A DNA stretch of 64,000 nt from Eudorina sp. 2006-703-Eu-15. Its lineage: Eukaryota > Chlorophyta > Chlorophyceae > Chlamydomonadales > Volvocaceae. The position numbers and the translations under genes are program-made. The stretch covers positions 122,829 to 186,828 of the forward strand of contig BDSI01000185.1 in assembly GCA_003117195.1 (NCBI GenBank), in the 5' to 3' direction. The stretch's first letter is position 1, and the number at the start of each line of letters is the position of its first letter. Below, in pieces: positions 48,333 to 61,400 of the stretch. The notes beneath the pieces were generated by a model. The model had not been told where the DNA came from, did no database searches, and worked only from the letters and a program-made list of their open reading frames with translations.

Positions 48333-49112
48333 CTACACAAATTTCGCGGCAGGTCGGTTTCTCCCCTTGCTGAGCATGTCGGCAGACCGCCGGATCCGGT
48401 TGCCATACAACGACTCCTTGAGGAAATTGGCGGCGAGCGCGGGCGCCGCCGCCAGCTTCGGCAGCACCGCCACCGCCACCACGTTCTGCTTCACGGCCTG
48501 CAGCCGCTGCCGCTTGGCCGCGCGCCTCGCCGCGCGTTTGCCAACGGCAGCCGTCGCGCCGGCTGCCGCCGCGGCGCGCTGCGCCGCCTCATCCCGGGCC
48601 GCGACCGCTGCCAGCACCGACTCCGGCAACAAGTCCTCTGCCCCGTTGTCATCTCCGTCTCCGTGGTCCTGACCTCCCCTGGAGCGACCCGCAGCGCGCA
48701 GCTCTTCCTCATCTAGGTCGTCGGATTCACCCTCGTCGTCGCCGCCCTCCCCATCGCCGCCGCTGCTGCCCAGGTCAGTGTCGCCCTCCCCATCCTCGTC
48801 GTTGGCTTCCTGCTTGTCCTGTGAGTCGCCGCCGTCTGTGTCGCCCCCGCTGACCGCGGCGGTGGCGGCGGCGGCGGCGGCGGCCGCGGCATCCCGTGCC
48901 TGCTGCCGTTCCCGCCGCTGCTGGCGCTGCGCGCGCCGTTGGTCATCGCGCTGCTGCTGCTCTTGCTTCCGCTGCTGAAGGGCCTGGTCGCGTGCCTGAG
49001 TCTGCGTGAACTCCTCGGGCGCCTCGTCGTCGTCGCTGTCATCATCGCTGCCAAGCTGCGGCGGCGGCCGTTTCTGTGCCGCGGGCGTGCTGCTCGGCTT
49101 AGTACCGGGCAT
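48333..49112 (-). CDS. Nucleolar U3 snoRNP-associated protein, Utp16/Bud21-like
   Basis: A single exon of 259 residues, the only clear intronless gene in the window. The N-terminal half is acidic and low-complexity (GSDDDSDDDEAPEEF), followed by a Gln/Arg-rich probable coiled coil (about residues 40-75), a poly-Ala run, and a second acidic block. The C-terminal part carries EDLLPESVLAAVA, a basic RAARRAAKRQR patch that could serve in nuclear/nucleolar targeting, and NFLKESLYGNRIRRS...NRPAAKFV. The two conserved pieces and the end pattern resemble the Utp16/Bud21 family of small-subunit processome proteins acting in 18S pre-rRNA processing. The assignment rests on this pattern only; a generic acidic nucleolar protein is the alternative. 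Confidence 0.6.
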   Translation of the reverse strand: MPGTKPSSTPAAQKRPPPQLGSDDDSDDDEAPEEFTQTQARDQALQQRKQEQQQRDDQRRAQRQQRRERQQARDAAAAAAAAATAAVSGGDTDGGDSQDKQEANDEDGEGDTDLGSSGGDGEGGDDEGESDDLDEEELRAAGRSRGGQDHGDGDDNGAEDLLPESVLAAVAARDEAAQRAAAAAGATAAVGKRAARRAAKRQRLQAVKQNVVAVAVLPKLAAAPALAANFLKESLYGNRIRRSADMLSKGRNRPAAKFV

Positions 49113-51295
49113 ATTGCGTATAGAGCGGAACCTTTCTATTCAGTCGGTTGTATGGTGAACCAATTCAATGCTTCGCGTAAACGACAAGGAGCCAGGACGT
49201 GCCCTCGCCACAACAATACACCAGCAAATTAGTTAGTAAACAATAGCGTTTCACTACGCCGCTGCCAGAAGGTGACGTTCTGTACTTGAAGACCTGGCAG
49301 GCCACGAACAATTGACAAAATTTAATAAAGTGCCATGCAGTGACGGCCGCAGAGCAACGGGCATACGTAAAGCGTAAGCGCAACTGCGCAAGAGCCCCAA
49401 GCCGTTGGGTTGACTAATGGTAAGCCGTACAATCGAAATACCACATGGCAAGCACATCACATGATTGCAATAGTGTATGCGACATGTGGGAGTCGTGTGG
49501 GAGACATACATGCGACCTGCGACTACTTGTAAAATGGGCAGGGCTGTGACCCTGAACAATTTGGAGCGAACAATGCACCATCCTTACAATTTGATATTGA
49601 CTATAAATTTGGCATCGCACGATGGCGATGCGGGCTTTGCAGGTGCGTGCAACCGCGTCTCTCGAGCTGTCCGGCCCCGATCAAACACGACTCAGGGCCT
49701 CTCAGGGCCTTTCAGGGCCTTTCCAGTACGCTGAAACATCTTAAAGCAATAATCGCATTTCCCAAGCAAGATGCCTGACGAAACCAGCGACTGGCGACGT
49801 GCAAGCGCATCCAACGGTGAACACCACCAGGGGAAAATAGGCCAAGCAAGTGTCGTGTCGCAAGCCCGTTGCAGCAATAGCCAAGGTTACGTTTCCTTGA
49901 CCGAAGTTCACCGTATCATGGCATCGTGCAGCCTTCGTGCGTGCTGTCGAACGCACGCACCGTATTCAGGATCGGGCAGCGACGGCTGTGCGTTACTCCC
50001 TGGCGTGCTTGACGGCAGCCTTACGTCCCCTGAACCCGCCTTTCAAGAATGACACCGACCAAAATCCGTGGACCCCTTTGCAATGTGGAGAAACCCTAGC
50101 CGATTCTTACGCCAATGCATAGCTTGTCACACAAAGGGGTGCGGCAGAGCCCGGATCCGGCCGCCATCTGCAGTGCCGCTCCCCCCCGGGATTCCCGAAT
50201 GAGGGAAGCACCCTTGGAGCGATACACGGCGAGACCCCCTGCCTTGCCATCAAGACAACTTCCCATGAGAACTCCCCCTCAGGCGCCCCGTGCACTGAAC
50301 CGCCTCCGGCTGCATAAAAATCTGACAGATGAACGGATCCCCCGCGTTCTGCGCGGAAGACAGACTGCCAGACCGAACCCCAAAGCGCACGGCCAGGCAT
50401 ACATCCGGGGCGCGAGGAGTGGGGATTCATTTTCGAATTCGTGCACTCTTTGGCATGGATGCGCTCCATTGAACCACACGCACGACCAGTGCACGGCGCT
50501 CTTCCAAAGCGTGAAAAATCGTCCTCCCTACCTGGAGACTCTCTCCGCGCGACTTTGTTGGTCGTCAGATCGGGTGCTCTGATGGTTGGTTGCTCATAAC
50601 TAACTCACTGCTTCCCCCCCCTCTTCCCTCGCGCACACCCTTCTCCCCTCTCAACACGCACACACTCCGCACTCGACACGACGACGGGGGCCCTTTCTCC
50701 AGGGTCACCAGCTGCTGCACCCCCGCGGGGCGGGGGGCCAGGAGGAGACACGCCCGGCAACGGACGATCATCTAGGGTCGTACCCGCGGATGTCGGCGGC
50801 CGGTCACCCCTCGTGGCCTCTCACAGATTCACGCAAACCCCTCCCCTCAGACCTGACACGCCATGACGATGTGGTGTCGAGGGCAGCGCACTCGGGAGCA
50901 AGTCCAACAGGGCACATCAACGTCAGCAACACCCCCTTTCCCCGCTGTGCGCTCTGCGTCCATTCACAACAACACCCCTCGTCCCTCCCTCCCTCCCTCG
51001 CTCACAGATGCACGCAGTCGGGTAAACCTGTCCTCCAAAATCACCACAGTCACACCAATACAGCAATTACCCATTAATTCCAACACATCGGGTTCCATGT
51101 CAAAACTCAAAAGCCTCATACGTTTTTCCTAGATTCTCCTGGATTCTCCCTAGATCGATGCCTCCTTTCCAGGCAGCGACGGAGGCAAGCCACCAGCCGC
51201 CCAAGCTGGCCCATGGGTCGGTCCCGTCCGCCGCAGCTGCAGCCGAGCACATTCAAGCACGGCGCCGCCAAAGCCGCCGAAGACGTCGAAGCGCG
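49113..51295. other. Intergenic region, promoter of Utp16-like gene and 3' flank of carrier gene
   Basis: About 2.2 kb between two genes on the minus strand. No frame looks coding. A minus-strand TGTAA lies near 49584 but is far from the carrier stop. Short TTTCAGGGCC-like repeats occur at 49695-49725. Confidence 0.45.
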
Positions 51296-54200
51296 TCACG
51301 CTGGCGCCGCCGCGGCCGCGGCTGCTGGCACCTGCGCCGCCGGAGGCGACGCCGAGCCCTCCGCCGCCGCCGCCGCTCCGCCGCTGCCCCCCAGAACCTT
51401 GAGTGTGGTGGTGTACCCCAGGAAGCTGGCCCCGTCCATCAGGAACGCGCGGAGGAGCGTGGGCGCCACGCCGCGGAAGAACGCCCGCGCCCCGGCCTCC
51501 TGGTACATCTGCGTACGAGTGCGCGTTGAGCGGCCGTTTGAGGGCACAAGCGGTGCGTTAACCGACCGAGGGACCCGCCCGACCCAAACCAGTCAACCAA
51601 CAGTGAAACCGACCGCCCGCCCTCCCAGCCCACCCACCCAGCCCACCCACGCCCAGCCCAGCCCATCCCAGCCCCCCCGGCCGACCCACCTCCCTCGCGA
51701 AGTGCACCCAGTTCCTGCCCCGGCTGGCGCTGGAGGGCACCGCCTGCACCCGCGTCTTGAGCACGTCCAGCGGGTAGATGGGCAGCCAGGCGATCACCCC
51801 CGCCATGCCACCCGCCAGGACCTGCGGAGGGTACGCATCATCGCAACACAGGGAGGTGTCAGGCACCGTTGGTGGTTTGTTCCGTTGTGGTCCCGGAGCA
51901 GGTTGGTCGGTTATGACGTACTGATGGTTGTACGGCAGGCGATCGTACGGTCGTGCCTAACCCTTATTGGGGCCTGACAGAGGGGCAGGGTGTGTAACAG
52001 ATAACCGAGCCGCGAGCCCTGACGGACAGGGTGTGTATGTGTGACCGGTTCCGTTCTGGGCCAGGTTTTTGTGTTGACCCGCAGTTCCCGAACAACATCC
52101 CTCGCCCGCCCGCCCTGCTGCCCGCCCACCTGCGTGGAGGGCGGCGCCTGCTCGGGATGCACACCCGGGGACAGCGCCCCGGCGATGTCGTGGTAGAGCC
52201 AAAAGTACATGGCGTAGGAGGGGACGTCGCGGATCACCGTCAGAGTGAAGCCGCGGTACAGACCTGCGGGGCCGGCGGGGCCGGGGCGGGGTGGCGGGGT
52301 GTGGTGAGCGGAGTGTGGTGAGTGAACCGGGGCGGTACCACACGGTATGCATCGCCGGGGCGGGGTGCGTTGAGCGGTGTGCCGGGACGGGGTGGAATGG
52401 AAAACCCAAACCCGGGAAGGGGTGCCGGGATGGGACGCTACCATAGGCGCGGAGTAAGCAATGGTCCGTACGGGAGGACCGACCTACACTCAAAGAGGGG
52501 TGGGCTGCCTGAAACCGGTACCAGTCGTCCGCGGACCTGGTACCAGTCACCTAACAGCCCCCCGCCCGCCCGCGAGCCCCACTCCACCATGCATCACCCA
52601 CCGGCTTCCAACGGTGCCGCCCCAGGCGCTGCCTGGTTCCGTTCATTGAAGCGTGGGTGGTTGCATGGATCGCCCCCCCACAGCGCGACCCCTGGCCGAT
52701 ACCGTGTCGCTGCTGGAGGTTGCATCGCCCTCCATGCGCGCTGGCTGCCCGCACGGCCCCCTGCGGCCCCCTGTGGCCCCTCCGGACCCGTGACCCCCAG
52801 AGAGACCGCAGAACCCGTTCAGAGCTGCGTTCGCATGGCCCCGCCTACACGCAACACCGCCCGCCCGCCCCCAGCAGGTGGCCCAACCCACCCCCCCACA
52901 CACAGCATGTGGCCCAACCCACCCCCCCACACACAGCAGGCGGCCCAACCCACCCCCCCCCACACACAGCAGGCGGCCCAACACCCCCACACACACAGCA
53001 GGCGGCCCAACTCGCCTGCGACGCCGTCCTGCCTCAAGACCTGCGCCGCCAGTGCGGCGGGGTTGCGGTACCCGGCCGACCCGGGGGTCGCGGTCTGCAG
53101 CTGCGCCCTCAACTTGAGCAGCTCCACCGGCGACCAGAGGAAGACCTGCGCGAAGCCCGACACGCTCCCAGCCAGGAATCCGTGCCAGGGGGTGGGCAGC
53201 GGCGCCTGCTGCTGCTGGTGCTGCTGGTAGTGGTGCTTGTGGTGCTGCTGCTGCTCCGATCTCCTCTGCATGTCGCCTGCGTCGCCGCCCCCGCCGCTCG
53301 TGCTCGTCCTGCCGCTGCCGCTGCAGCTGCTCCCCGACGCACCCTGGCCGCTGTTCGACAGCCGCTCGACGCCCTCGGCGGGTGAGTCGCTGTTGCTACT
53401 GCTGCTACTGCTGCTACTGCTGCTACTGCTGCTACGCTCACTGCAGCTACTAAGGCTGTTAGTGCTGCACCCCGGTGCCGAGGCATGCGCTGCCTCTATC
53501 CTTAGGGATGAGGATGGAGACGCCGCGGGGACGGAGTCCGCCTGCGGCCCCGCCAGCCGCGCCGCCACCCACGCCAGCACCTGCCCCGAGACGCTGTGGG
53601 ACCCGTGCACCCCAGCCGCCTGTTGGTCCTGGAGGTGGTGGTGGTGGTGCAGGTGCAGGTGGTGCAGCGCTGTGGCTGGGGACGAGGACTGCGACTGTGA
53701 GACTGTCCCCGACGGCACGGGGGTGATGGAGGCAGGGCCTGCGGCTGAGCAGGCGCCGCTGGGGTTGGGGTTGTTGAGGGCCCAAGGAGCGGTACTCGCT
53801 GCGTGGCGCTGCTGCTGCTGCTGCTGTTGCTGCTGCTGTTCCTGCTGCTGCTGTTGTTGTCGGTGTTGGTGTTGGGGATGGTGGTGTAGGTGCAGGGGCG
53901 GCTGATCTGAACGTTGGTGCTGCTGTACAAGAGGTCGGTCCGCCGACGCCAGCTGTCGGAGCGTCCAGCCGTAAGCCTGACGGCCAGGAGAGAGGGATTG
54001 GGGCGGGTGCGTTCTGTTGCTGAGGGGCCGTCAGTCCGGGACCGGGAGAGGCCAGGACATACTGCGGGAGATCCGTGGTGGTGGCGGCTTGGGGGGGGGC
54101 CCAGGACGGACGAAATGAACGGGCGCGAAAGGGCTCAAACATAGCAGCGCAGCCGTGCCGATGATTCGGATGGCGAAAGAGCCACGATGGCAGGCTTAGG

Positions 54201-54680
54201 ACGCCGCGGCCGTGACTGTGAGGCGGGTTGAAGATGGGCGGTCCGGAAGTCCATCCATCACGGCGTGAGGCCGTGCGTGAGCGCCCAATGGCCCCTGACC
54301 GTGCATTTCGGCCTGTCCTGTCTACCTGAAAGAGAATTGCCGATTGGAATGAAGCGAAGAGCAGCGGGTAGGTGAGGCCCTTGAAGGGCGAAAGGACACC
54401 CTCCTTGCGGACCATCGTGAGGAGCACGCCCAATGCATTTCGTGCGGGCCCGCTGCTGTGCGCAGCTTGCTGAAGCCTCACGCGAATGGTGTCCAGCGGC
54501 TGCGAAACCGTGATTGCGAAGGCTCCTGCCACCGCTCCTGACGCATGGGAAGGGAATGATGGAGACGGGTGTCGGCCCAAGTATTCTCGGGGACTTCAAC
54601 ACACACGAGGTATGATACATACCTGATATGAAGTCTTTAAATGCGGGACTTAACGCAAGGGGCCCCGGCGCGTAGTCCAT
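51296..54680 (-). CDS. Mitochondrial carrier family protein (SLC25) with large low-complexity insertion
   Basis: Six exons: 54680-54623, 54537-54326, 53919-53016, 52263-52130, 51821-51690 and 51508-51296, all in phase, 550 residues (typical carriers are about 300). The three carrier repeats are present: SQPLDTIRVRLQQ in exon 2, WSPVELLKLRAQLQ in exon 3 and YPLDVLKTRVQ in exon 5. It should span the inner mitochondrial (or another organelle) membrane with six helices. The PLDTIRVRLQ style is closest to carnitine/acylcarnitine-, BOU- or ornithine-type carriers, but the substrate cannot be fixed. Between repeats 1 and 2, exon 3 adds about 240 residues rich in Gln, His, Ser and Pro. The repeat 2 motif has Val-Glu in place of the usual Leu-Asp. 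The intron after exon 3 appears to be GC-AG. The C-terminus is Ala-rich. Confidence 0.85.
52872..53010. repeat. Degenerate tandem repeat (about 33-37 bp, four copies) in the carrier intron
   Basis: Copies of CCCAACCC-(C)n-ACACACAGCAGGCGG lie immediately beside the GC donor of the carrier exon 3 intron. Confidence 0.8.
53386..53435 (-). repeat. Coding triplet repeat (poly-Ser) in the carrier insertion
   Basis: GCT/ACT triplets on the plus strand read as AGC/AGT on the gene strand, giving a serine tract. Poly-Gln is encoded near 53808-53860. Confidence 0.8.
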
Positions 54681-55406
54681 CGTAGGTTTCACCAAGGGCA
54701 ATTAAGGGACCGCTAACAGGACCCGCCTTGGACTCGGTTTGATCAGTCACGGCCGGTCCTCGGAGTGTCCGGCCCCGTTGATTACCCGATGGTTTCACAA
54801 CCGCCTTTCGAAAACACAATAAAACGTTGGATGGATAAATAAGTGGATATACACATTACGTGCTTTCATAAGAAATATGCAAATGCAGTTCTGAAGTTGG
54901 TATGCATGAAATCAAGGTGGAGCTGGTTTCGGGTCTTCTAGCCCAAGTAACCAAGCAAGCTGTACGCGGTCATACCAACCAACACGCAAGTCTGTCCATG
55001 GATTATGCCAAAAATTATGCCGTTAGTTAACCGAAGACCTGACGAAACCACCTCTGACACCGAGCGTTCTTAGTACTTCGACAGAAGGCGCTCTTGGCTA
55101 GTAAAACGTGTACAAATACATATATGTGGCTGAAAGACTACTGAACTTTGCAGCTTTCTTGAAGCTGGCTAGGGCAGTGCGGGCGCAGGTCTCCGAAATG
55201 CGGCCTAGCGCGCAGTTAATCCTTCTAGCTGGAGGGTTGTGATGACAGCCTGGGGTAAGGTTGGATCCGTGTGGATTGGCTTGAGGCAATTTCATAGTTA
55301 CCAGGCCAAGTTCCTTTGTCAGACACCCAAATGGTAGAGCATTACCGACGGAAGCGACGCGCAACGACGGTTGAAACTCGCCCACAGGAACTACACATCT
55401 GGAAAT
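54681..55406. other. Divergent intergenic region between carrier and IQ-protein genes
   Basis: About 0.7 kb, comparatively AT-rich, expected to carry both promoters. An AATAAAA stretch at about 54818 and an ACATATATG stretch at about 55119 are seen, but no convincing TATA box position. Confidence 0.5.
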
Positions 55407-58400
55407 ATGACGACCGCTCTGCCATCGGTGCACCGCGCGTCGTTTTTCGCCAGCAACCCTGCCGTTCTGTCCACGTACCCAGGTGCGCGGCAGCGCGCCC
55501 CGTCGTCTGTAGCTCTCAACTCCTACGGGGCTGTACCTCATCGTATTATTGCATTCGCCGATGTCCTGTTCCGTCCTTGTTTGCGAGACAAGCACGGGCA
55601 CTGACGACCTGGGCTCTTCGCGATTCTCCTTCCTCCGGGCGAATTGTTTGCGCTCCCCGCCGGGGCCTGGCCGATCAACGCACCCGCACCACACGGCCCC
55701 TTTCTCCTACCACCACCACCCCCGCCACACCCCAACCCCTGCTTCCTGCCCGTTTCCCCCCTCCCAACAGGACCTCACGGGTCTGTCGCCAGCAACTGGG
55801 CCCCCGGCAGCACAGATGATGGTGAGGCGCAGGCCAGGGCGAGGCGAGGCGAGGCGGGGCGGGCTTGAGGACGGTTGGCGGTTTGAAGGCTGGAGGGCTG
55901 GGCGTGGGACAGCGCGCGGGCTCTTGCAGGGCCTTGGTTCTGGCAGGGGCCATGCTGGGGCAGATCGAAGAGGTCCAGCGGTGGTATCGGAGCGCCGTCG
56001 GTTGAATGGCACACGCCGTGTGGCGCTGACGCACACCACCCAGCTCACCGGTCCACGGCAGACCCATGGGTCCGACCCGGGGCCAACCCACGGGTCCGAC
56101 CCGGGGCCAACCCACGGGTCCGACCCGGGGCCAACCCATGGGTCCGACCCGGGGCCAACCCATGGGTCCGACCCGGGGCCAACCCAAGCTGGATATAACA
56201 CGCTACACGACCCTCGGAAGCTGGTGTCCCGCTTCACTCGCCCCTTGGGACGGGGCCACCTGGGGCTGATGCGTGGGCGGCCCTGGAGCTGCCTGCCTGT
56301 CTACCTCCACGAGTTTCCACCACCCGGGTTTCCCTGAACCCAAACCCGCATGCCCCCATCCCCGTAAAGTCGACCCGGGGCGGCACCCAGACCTGCGATC
56401 CAGCTCTAGGTCTAGGTCATCCTTCCCTGTCTCTCCCTTCCAAACCACCCTCCCTTACCGCCCTCCCTTACCGCCCTCCCTTACCGCCCTCCCTTACCGC
56501 CCTCCCTGCCCGCCCTCCCTTACCGCCCTCCAGGTGACGGCGGCTCAGGCCCCCTGGGTGTGCCCATGTACTCGGCACCGGCGTACTTCCTGGGCCCCAC
56601 CGCCCCGGGTGCGGGCGCACCGCCCCAGCCGACCGGGCCGCAGCAACAGCAGTATCTCTCACCGGCGCCGCAGCAGCAGCAACAGGTGCAACAGCAGCAG
56701 CAACAGCAGCAGCAGCAGGCGACGTCACAACCGTATGTTCAGCTGCCCACCACGCCTGAAGGGTGGGTGGGTGGGTGGGTGGGCGGGCGGGCGGGTGGGA
56801 AGCTTTTTGCCTGGCTGTGGCAGTGCAGCGCACCGATACAAACTCCGTGGGTCGCTGTGCCGCTGTGCCGCTGTGCCGCGTTCGGGGCGGTGGGACAGCC
56901 GCGGGTCTCTCTCAACCATGGCAGGGGCAGGGGCAGGGGCAAGGGAAGGGGAAGGGGCAGGGGCAGGGGCAGGGGTGGGACGTGCGGGGGCAGCCGGGGG
57001 TAGGCGCACCACATCGCGGCCCTGGGGCGGTCCAGCTCTCCGGCTGCCCCTCCGACTGCACTGCCCCTGTGACCGCCTGCTGGTGAGGGGTGAGGGAGGG
57101 GCGAGGGGTGAGGGGCGCTCCGGAGCCGGCGACTCCCCTCGTTGCTGCCGCGGTGACGTCATACGCCGCGGCCCCCCGCCCCCGGCCGCCCGCGCCGCCC
57201 TCCCCGCCTCGTGGGACTTCTTACCCTTGCCCCGCGCCCCAACCGCGCGAGTTTACCCCTAAACCCTCCACCACCTCTGTGTTGCTCTCAACAACCATTG
57301 TGGCCTTCTTCGACCCTCCCAGACCTTCCCAGACCCGCTTGAGAGACACGGGAGGTGGGGCCGCCACATGCCGCCTGCCCCGCCGAAAGCCCCGATCCGC
57401 GCCGCCTAACGCCCCTGACCTCGTGCAGGGCTCACCGGTTCGTGAGGGACCGGGGCCAGGCGGCCAATGCCGCGACCCGTGGGTCAGTGCCAGGCACCGC
57501 CGCCTCGGCCTCCGCACCGCCCCACTCAGCCTTCCTCACCGCGCCCCACAACGCCGCCGCCGCCGCCGCTGCGGCGGCGGCGGCCGGGGCGGGCGCGCCG
57601 CGGCCGCTGACCCCGGAGCAGCTCCGCAGAAACACCGTGCCCTTGGACAGGCCGGACACGGCAAACACCCTGTACGGCAACGGCGGTTTCTCTGGCGGTT
57701 CCTCGGGGATCTTCCCGCAGGCCTCCTACCCGTCAGCCACGGGGGGCGGCATGGGCGGCGGTCCTGGCACGGGCGGCGGCGGGGGTATGGGCGGCTTCGG
57801 CGGCGCCGGCCGACCGATGTCGCCCCAGGCCGCCGCGGCCTCGGGCCGGATGATCACCCACGACGCCTTCGTCAGTCGCCCCGCCACCTCCAACGCGGGG
57901 GAGCGCCGACGGCTCTTCACGGGGGCCTCCCAGGAGCTGCTCCGAGGCGCCATGGCGCCGCCGCCGGCGACGCCGCCGCAGGCCGCCAGCGGCTCCGCTG
58001 GGCTGTTCGTGGAGGGCCGCGGCGGCGGCGGCGGCGGCGGCGGCTCCAGGGGCGGCGGCAGGGCGGCGGCGCACCCACCGTGGATGTCGACGCCGGGGAC
58101 GCCGACCCACAGCGGCGGCGGAGGTGGCGGCGGGGGGATGTCGGGGATGACGCCGCCGGGGACGGCGGCGGCGCGGCATGGGAGCCCCGGTGGCGGCGGC
58201 GGCGGAGGGGGAGGCGATCAGCGGATGGGCACTAGGGGCCGGGCCCGGGCGGTGTCAGGTGAGGATGGTCAGGAGGGAGGGGTACAGGAAAGTGGTAGAC
58301 ATTTTCACAAACTGCGCTGCTGCCAGAGTCAAAGTCCGGTGAAGAATCAGGAGGGGGAGCCGCGGGGGTCCACTGTTACGTTACGAAACATATAAGGGGG

Positions 58401-61400
58401 GATATGGGACAGAGGAAGATGGTGGGCATTTACAGACGGCACTGACTGCTGCCCAGAGCAACAGTCCGGTACGGATGCCGTACAGTCTTGCAATACCGCA
58501 GGTATATAAAGGGTGGTCGAGAGGGTGGGTTGTTGCTCTCCCTTGACGGGAGGGTTGATCCTTCCGTCCTCGCGGAAGTGACGAACCCGTCTCACAAAGA
58601 GACAGACCCATCCCATCCACCCATCCCATCCATCCACCCGCGACCCGCCCCTGCCCCCTGCCCGGCCCCTGCCGTGCCTCCCTCCACGCCCCCAGGCGGC
58701 CATCCGCCCTCCTTGGCGCGCTCTCCCCCAACCTCATCCGGCGAGGTGGAGCCGCTGCCCGCCGCCGTGTCCGCCTCCTACCCCTCCTCCTCCTACCCCT
58801 CCTCACTGCCGCCCAGCGCCCAGGGCCGTCGGTCCCCCTCCCCCCGCCTCACCCACCTGCACCCCGGGGGGCTGGGCTCGTCGGCCATGTCCGTCATAGC
58901 GACAAGTATGTACGGCAGTCGGGTTTGTACGGCAGTCGGGTTTGTACGGCGGGTGCGAGGGGAGTGGGACAGAAGTCTCCGTTCGAGGGGGGGCACGCGT
59001 GTCGGGCGCAGCGGGAGTTCGGCGGCCGGCGGCGGCGGCGGCCCGCAGCCTGAGCCGTTCAGCCTGTTTGGCATGAGGCTCTCCGCTGTCCCAGCTTTGG
59101 GGAAAATATCAGGGGAAATTTAGGGGGAAATATTAGGGGGAAATATTAGGGGAAAATATTAGGGGACATTAGGGGAAATATAAGCCAGGCCCATTCTGTC
59201 CTGCTTTGCTTGCCGACGTGAAACTACGCGTATCTCAGTTGCCCTTCCCCCCTCCCCCCGGCCCCCGGCCCCCCGCCCCCCTCCGCAGGCCACCACAACA
59301 GCCGCCAACAGCTCATCCTGCAGTACCGCGGCGTGGAGCGGCTGCTCGCCCTGGACATGGAGGAGGTCCTCGCGCGCGCCCCCACGCCCCGCCAGGTGCC
59401 GACACTGACCCCTGGGTCGCTCGACGGCATGGGCCACCCCGTGCTGCTCGCCGCCGACGGCGCCCGCATCCTCAAGCGCATCCCCGACCACCTCCCCCGC
59501 CACACCGCCGAGCGCGTCGCGGTAACGCCACTGCGGCCGGAGCAGGTCAACCTCGCGATCGCGCAGGCCTTTGACCAGGATCTGGATCTGGACGGGATGC
59601 CGTACAGCCCCGACGGCGGCGAGGGCCTGATCTCGTCGTGCGACGAGGGCGACTACGGCGCGGCGATGGCGCGCGGCGGCGGCGGGGGTGCCGTACGCGT
59701 GGGCAACGGCGCCCTGCCGTACATGTCGCTGGGTCCGGAGTCGAGTGCCGTCAGGCCGGGCACGCGTGCCGGCGTCGCCGGTCGGAAGGCCGGCGGCGGC
59801 GGCGGAACGGTCGACGGCGCCGGCCCTGTACGGATGATCCGGTCTTGGTCTTCGCCGTCACGGCAGCCCCGGGGCAGCGGCGGCACCCACGGACGGAAGG
59901 AGACGCTGGATGGGTCCGTCGGCGCCGCCGCCGGCACTGGCGGGCTGGCGGCGGAGAGCAGTCGAAGCAGCCGCCTTGCTGACGGCCGCAGCGGCGGCGG
60001 CGGCGGCGGCGGCGGCCGCCATCAGCGGCGGGACAGCCGCTCGCCGCCGCCGCCGCCGCCCGGGTCGTCCCGGGCCGACGCGGGGGGCGCGGCCGGGGGC
60101 GGCGGGCGGGGCTCTCCAGAGAAGGTCTCCCCCGGCCTGGGCGGCGGGCGGCGGTCCTCGACGGCGGGGGACGACTCGGGCCCCGTGGTGACGCCCAAGT
60201 GGCTGGGGACGTACATCCCAAAGGCAAGTCCCCCCCCGGCCTGCATGTGTGTAAAAGAGAACTGAGCCGCGATGAGCGAAGTCCAGCGTAACAGGCGGTG
60301 TAGGCGACGGAAGTAAATGACACCCGAAATACCCGAAACCCGAAACCCGAATTACCGGCAACCCAGATGGTAGTGAATGGTGACGGCAACGCAGAGGATA
60401 GACGCAGACCAGCCGCATCCCCAAGCGACCGTTGACTGAGGCGGGCACCAGAGCTCCGGTAGCAACCGCCGGCGGAATGGCTGCTGTATCGTAGTCTAAA
60501 TCAAGAGACTAGTGGAATTAATCTATGCAAACTATCCTAATGCAATACAGCGAGGGTTGGGTGCGACCACAGCGCGTGCAATGCCGCAAGCAAAACATTG
60601 TGCCCAGCACAACCTGTGTGTGTGTGTGTGCCAAGGGTGGTGTACAGACATGTACGGCAGGAAGCATCATGCGGTAGTGACTACCTCCCCCGTTCTCCCC
60701 TCCGCCTCCATCCCTCCCCTCCCCTCCCCTCCCCTCCCCTCCCCTCCCCTCCCCTCCCCTCCCCTTTCCTCCCCTCCCCTCCCCTCCCCTCCCTCCCCTC
60801 CCCTCCCCTCCCTCCCCTCCCCTCCCCTCCCTCCCCTCCCCTCCCCTCCCTCCCCTCCCCTCCCTCCCCTCCCCTCCCCTCCCTCCCCTCCCCTCCCTCC
60901 CCTCCCCTCCCCTCCCCTCCCTCCCCTCCCCTCCCCTCCCCTCCCCTCCCCTCCCCTCCCTCCCCTCCCCTCCCCTCCCCTCCCTCCCCTCCCTCCCCTC
61001 CCTCCCCTCCCCTCCCCTCCCTCCCTCCCCTCCCCTCCCCTCCCCTCCCCTCCCCTCCCCTCCCTCCCCTCCCCTCCCCTCCCCTCCCCTCCCCTCCCTC
61101 CCCTCCCCTCCCCTCCCCTCCCCTCCCCTCCCCTCCCCTCCCTCCCTCCCCTCCCCTCCCCTCCCCTCCCCTCCCCTCGCAGGAGGACCCCCTGGGTTTG
61201 TGGACGGGCAAGCGGATGAGCAAGACGGAGGTGATTGTGGAGAAGCGGCTGTTCGCGATGCGGCACAACCCGGGCATGCGACTGGAGCTGGAGAGCCGGG
61301 CGGCGGAGGCGCTGCGGCTGCGGGCGGCGGCGCAGGCGGAGATGGCGGCGGTGACCAGAGCGCGGGAGGAAGAGGCGCTGGCCAGGAAGGCGGCACTGGT

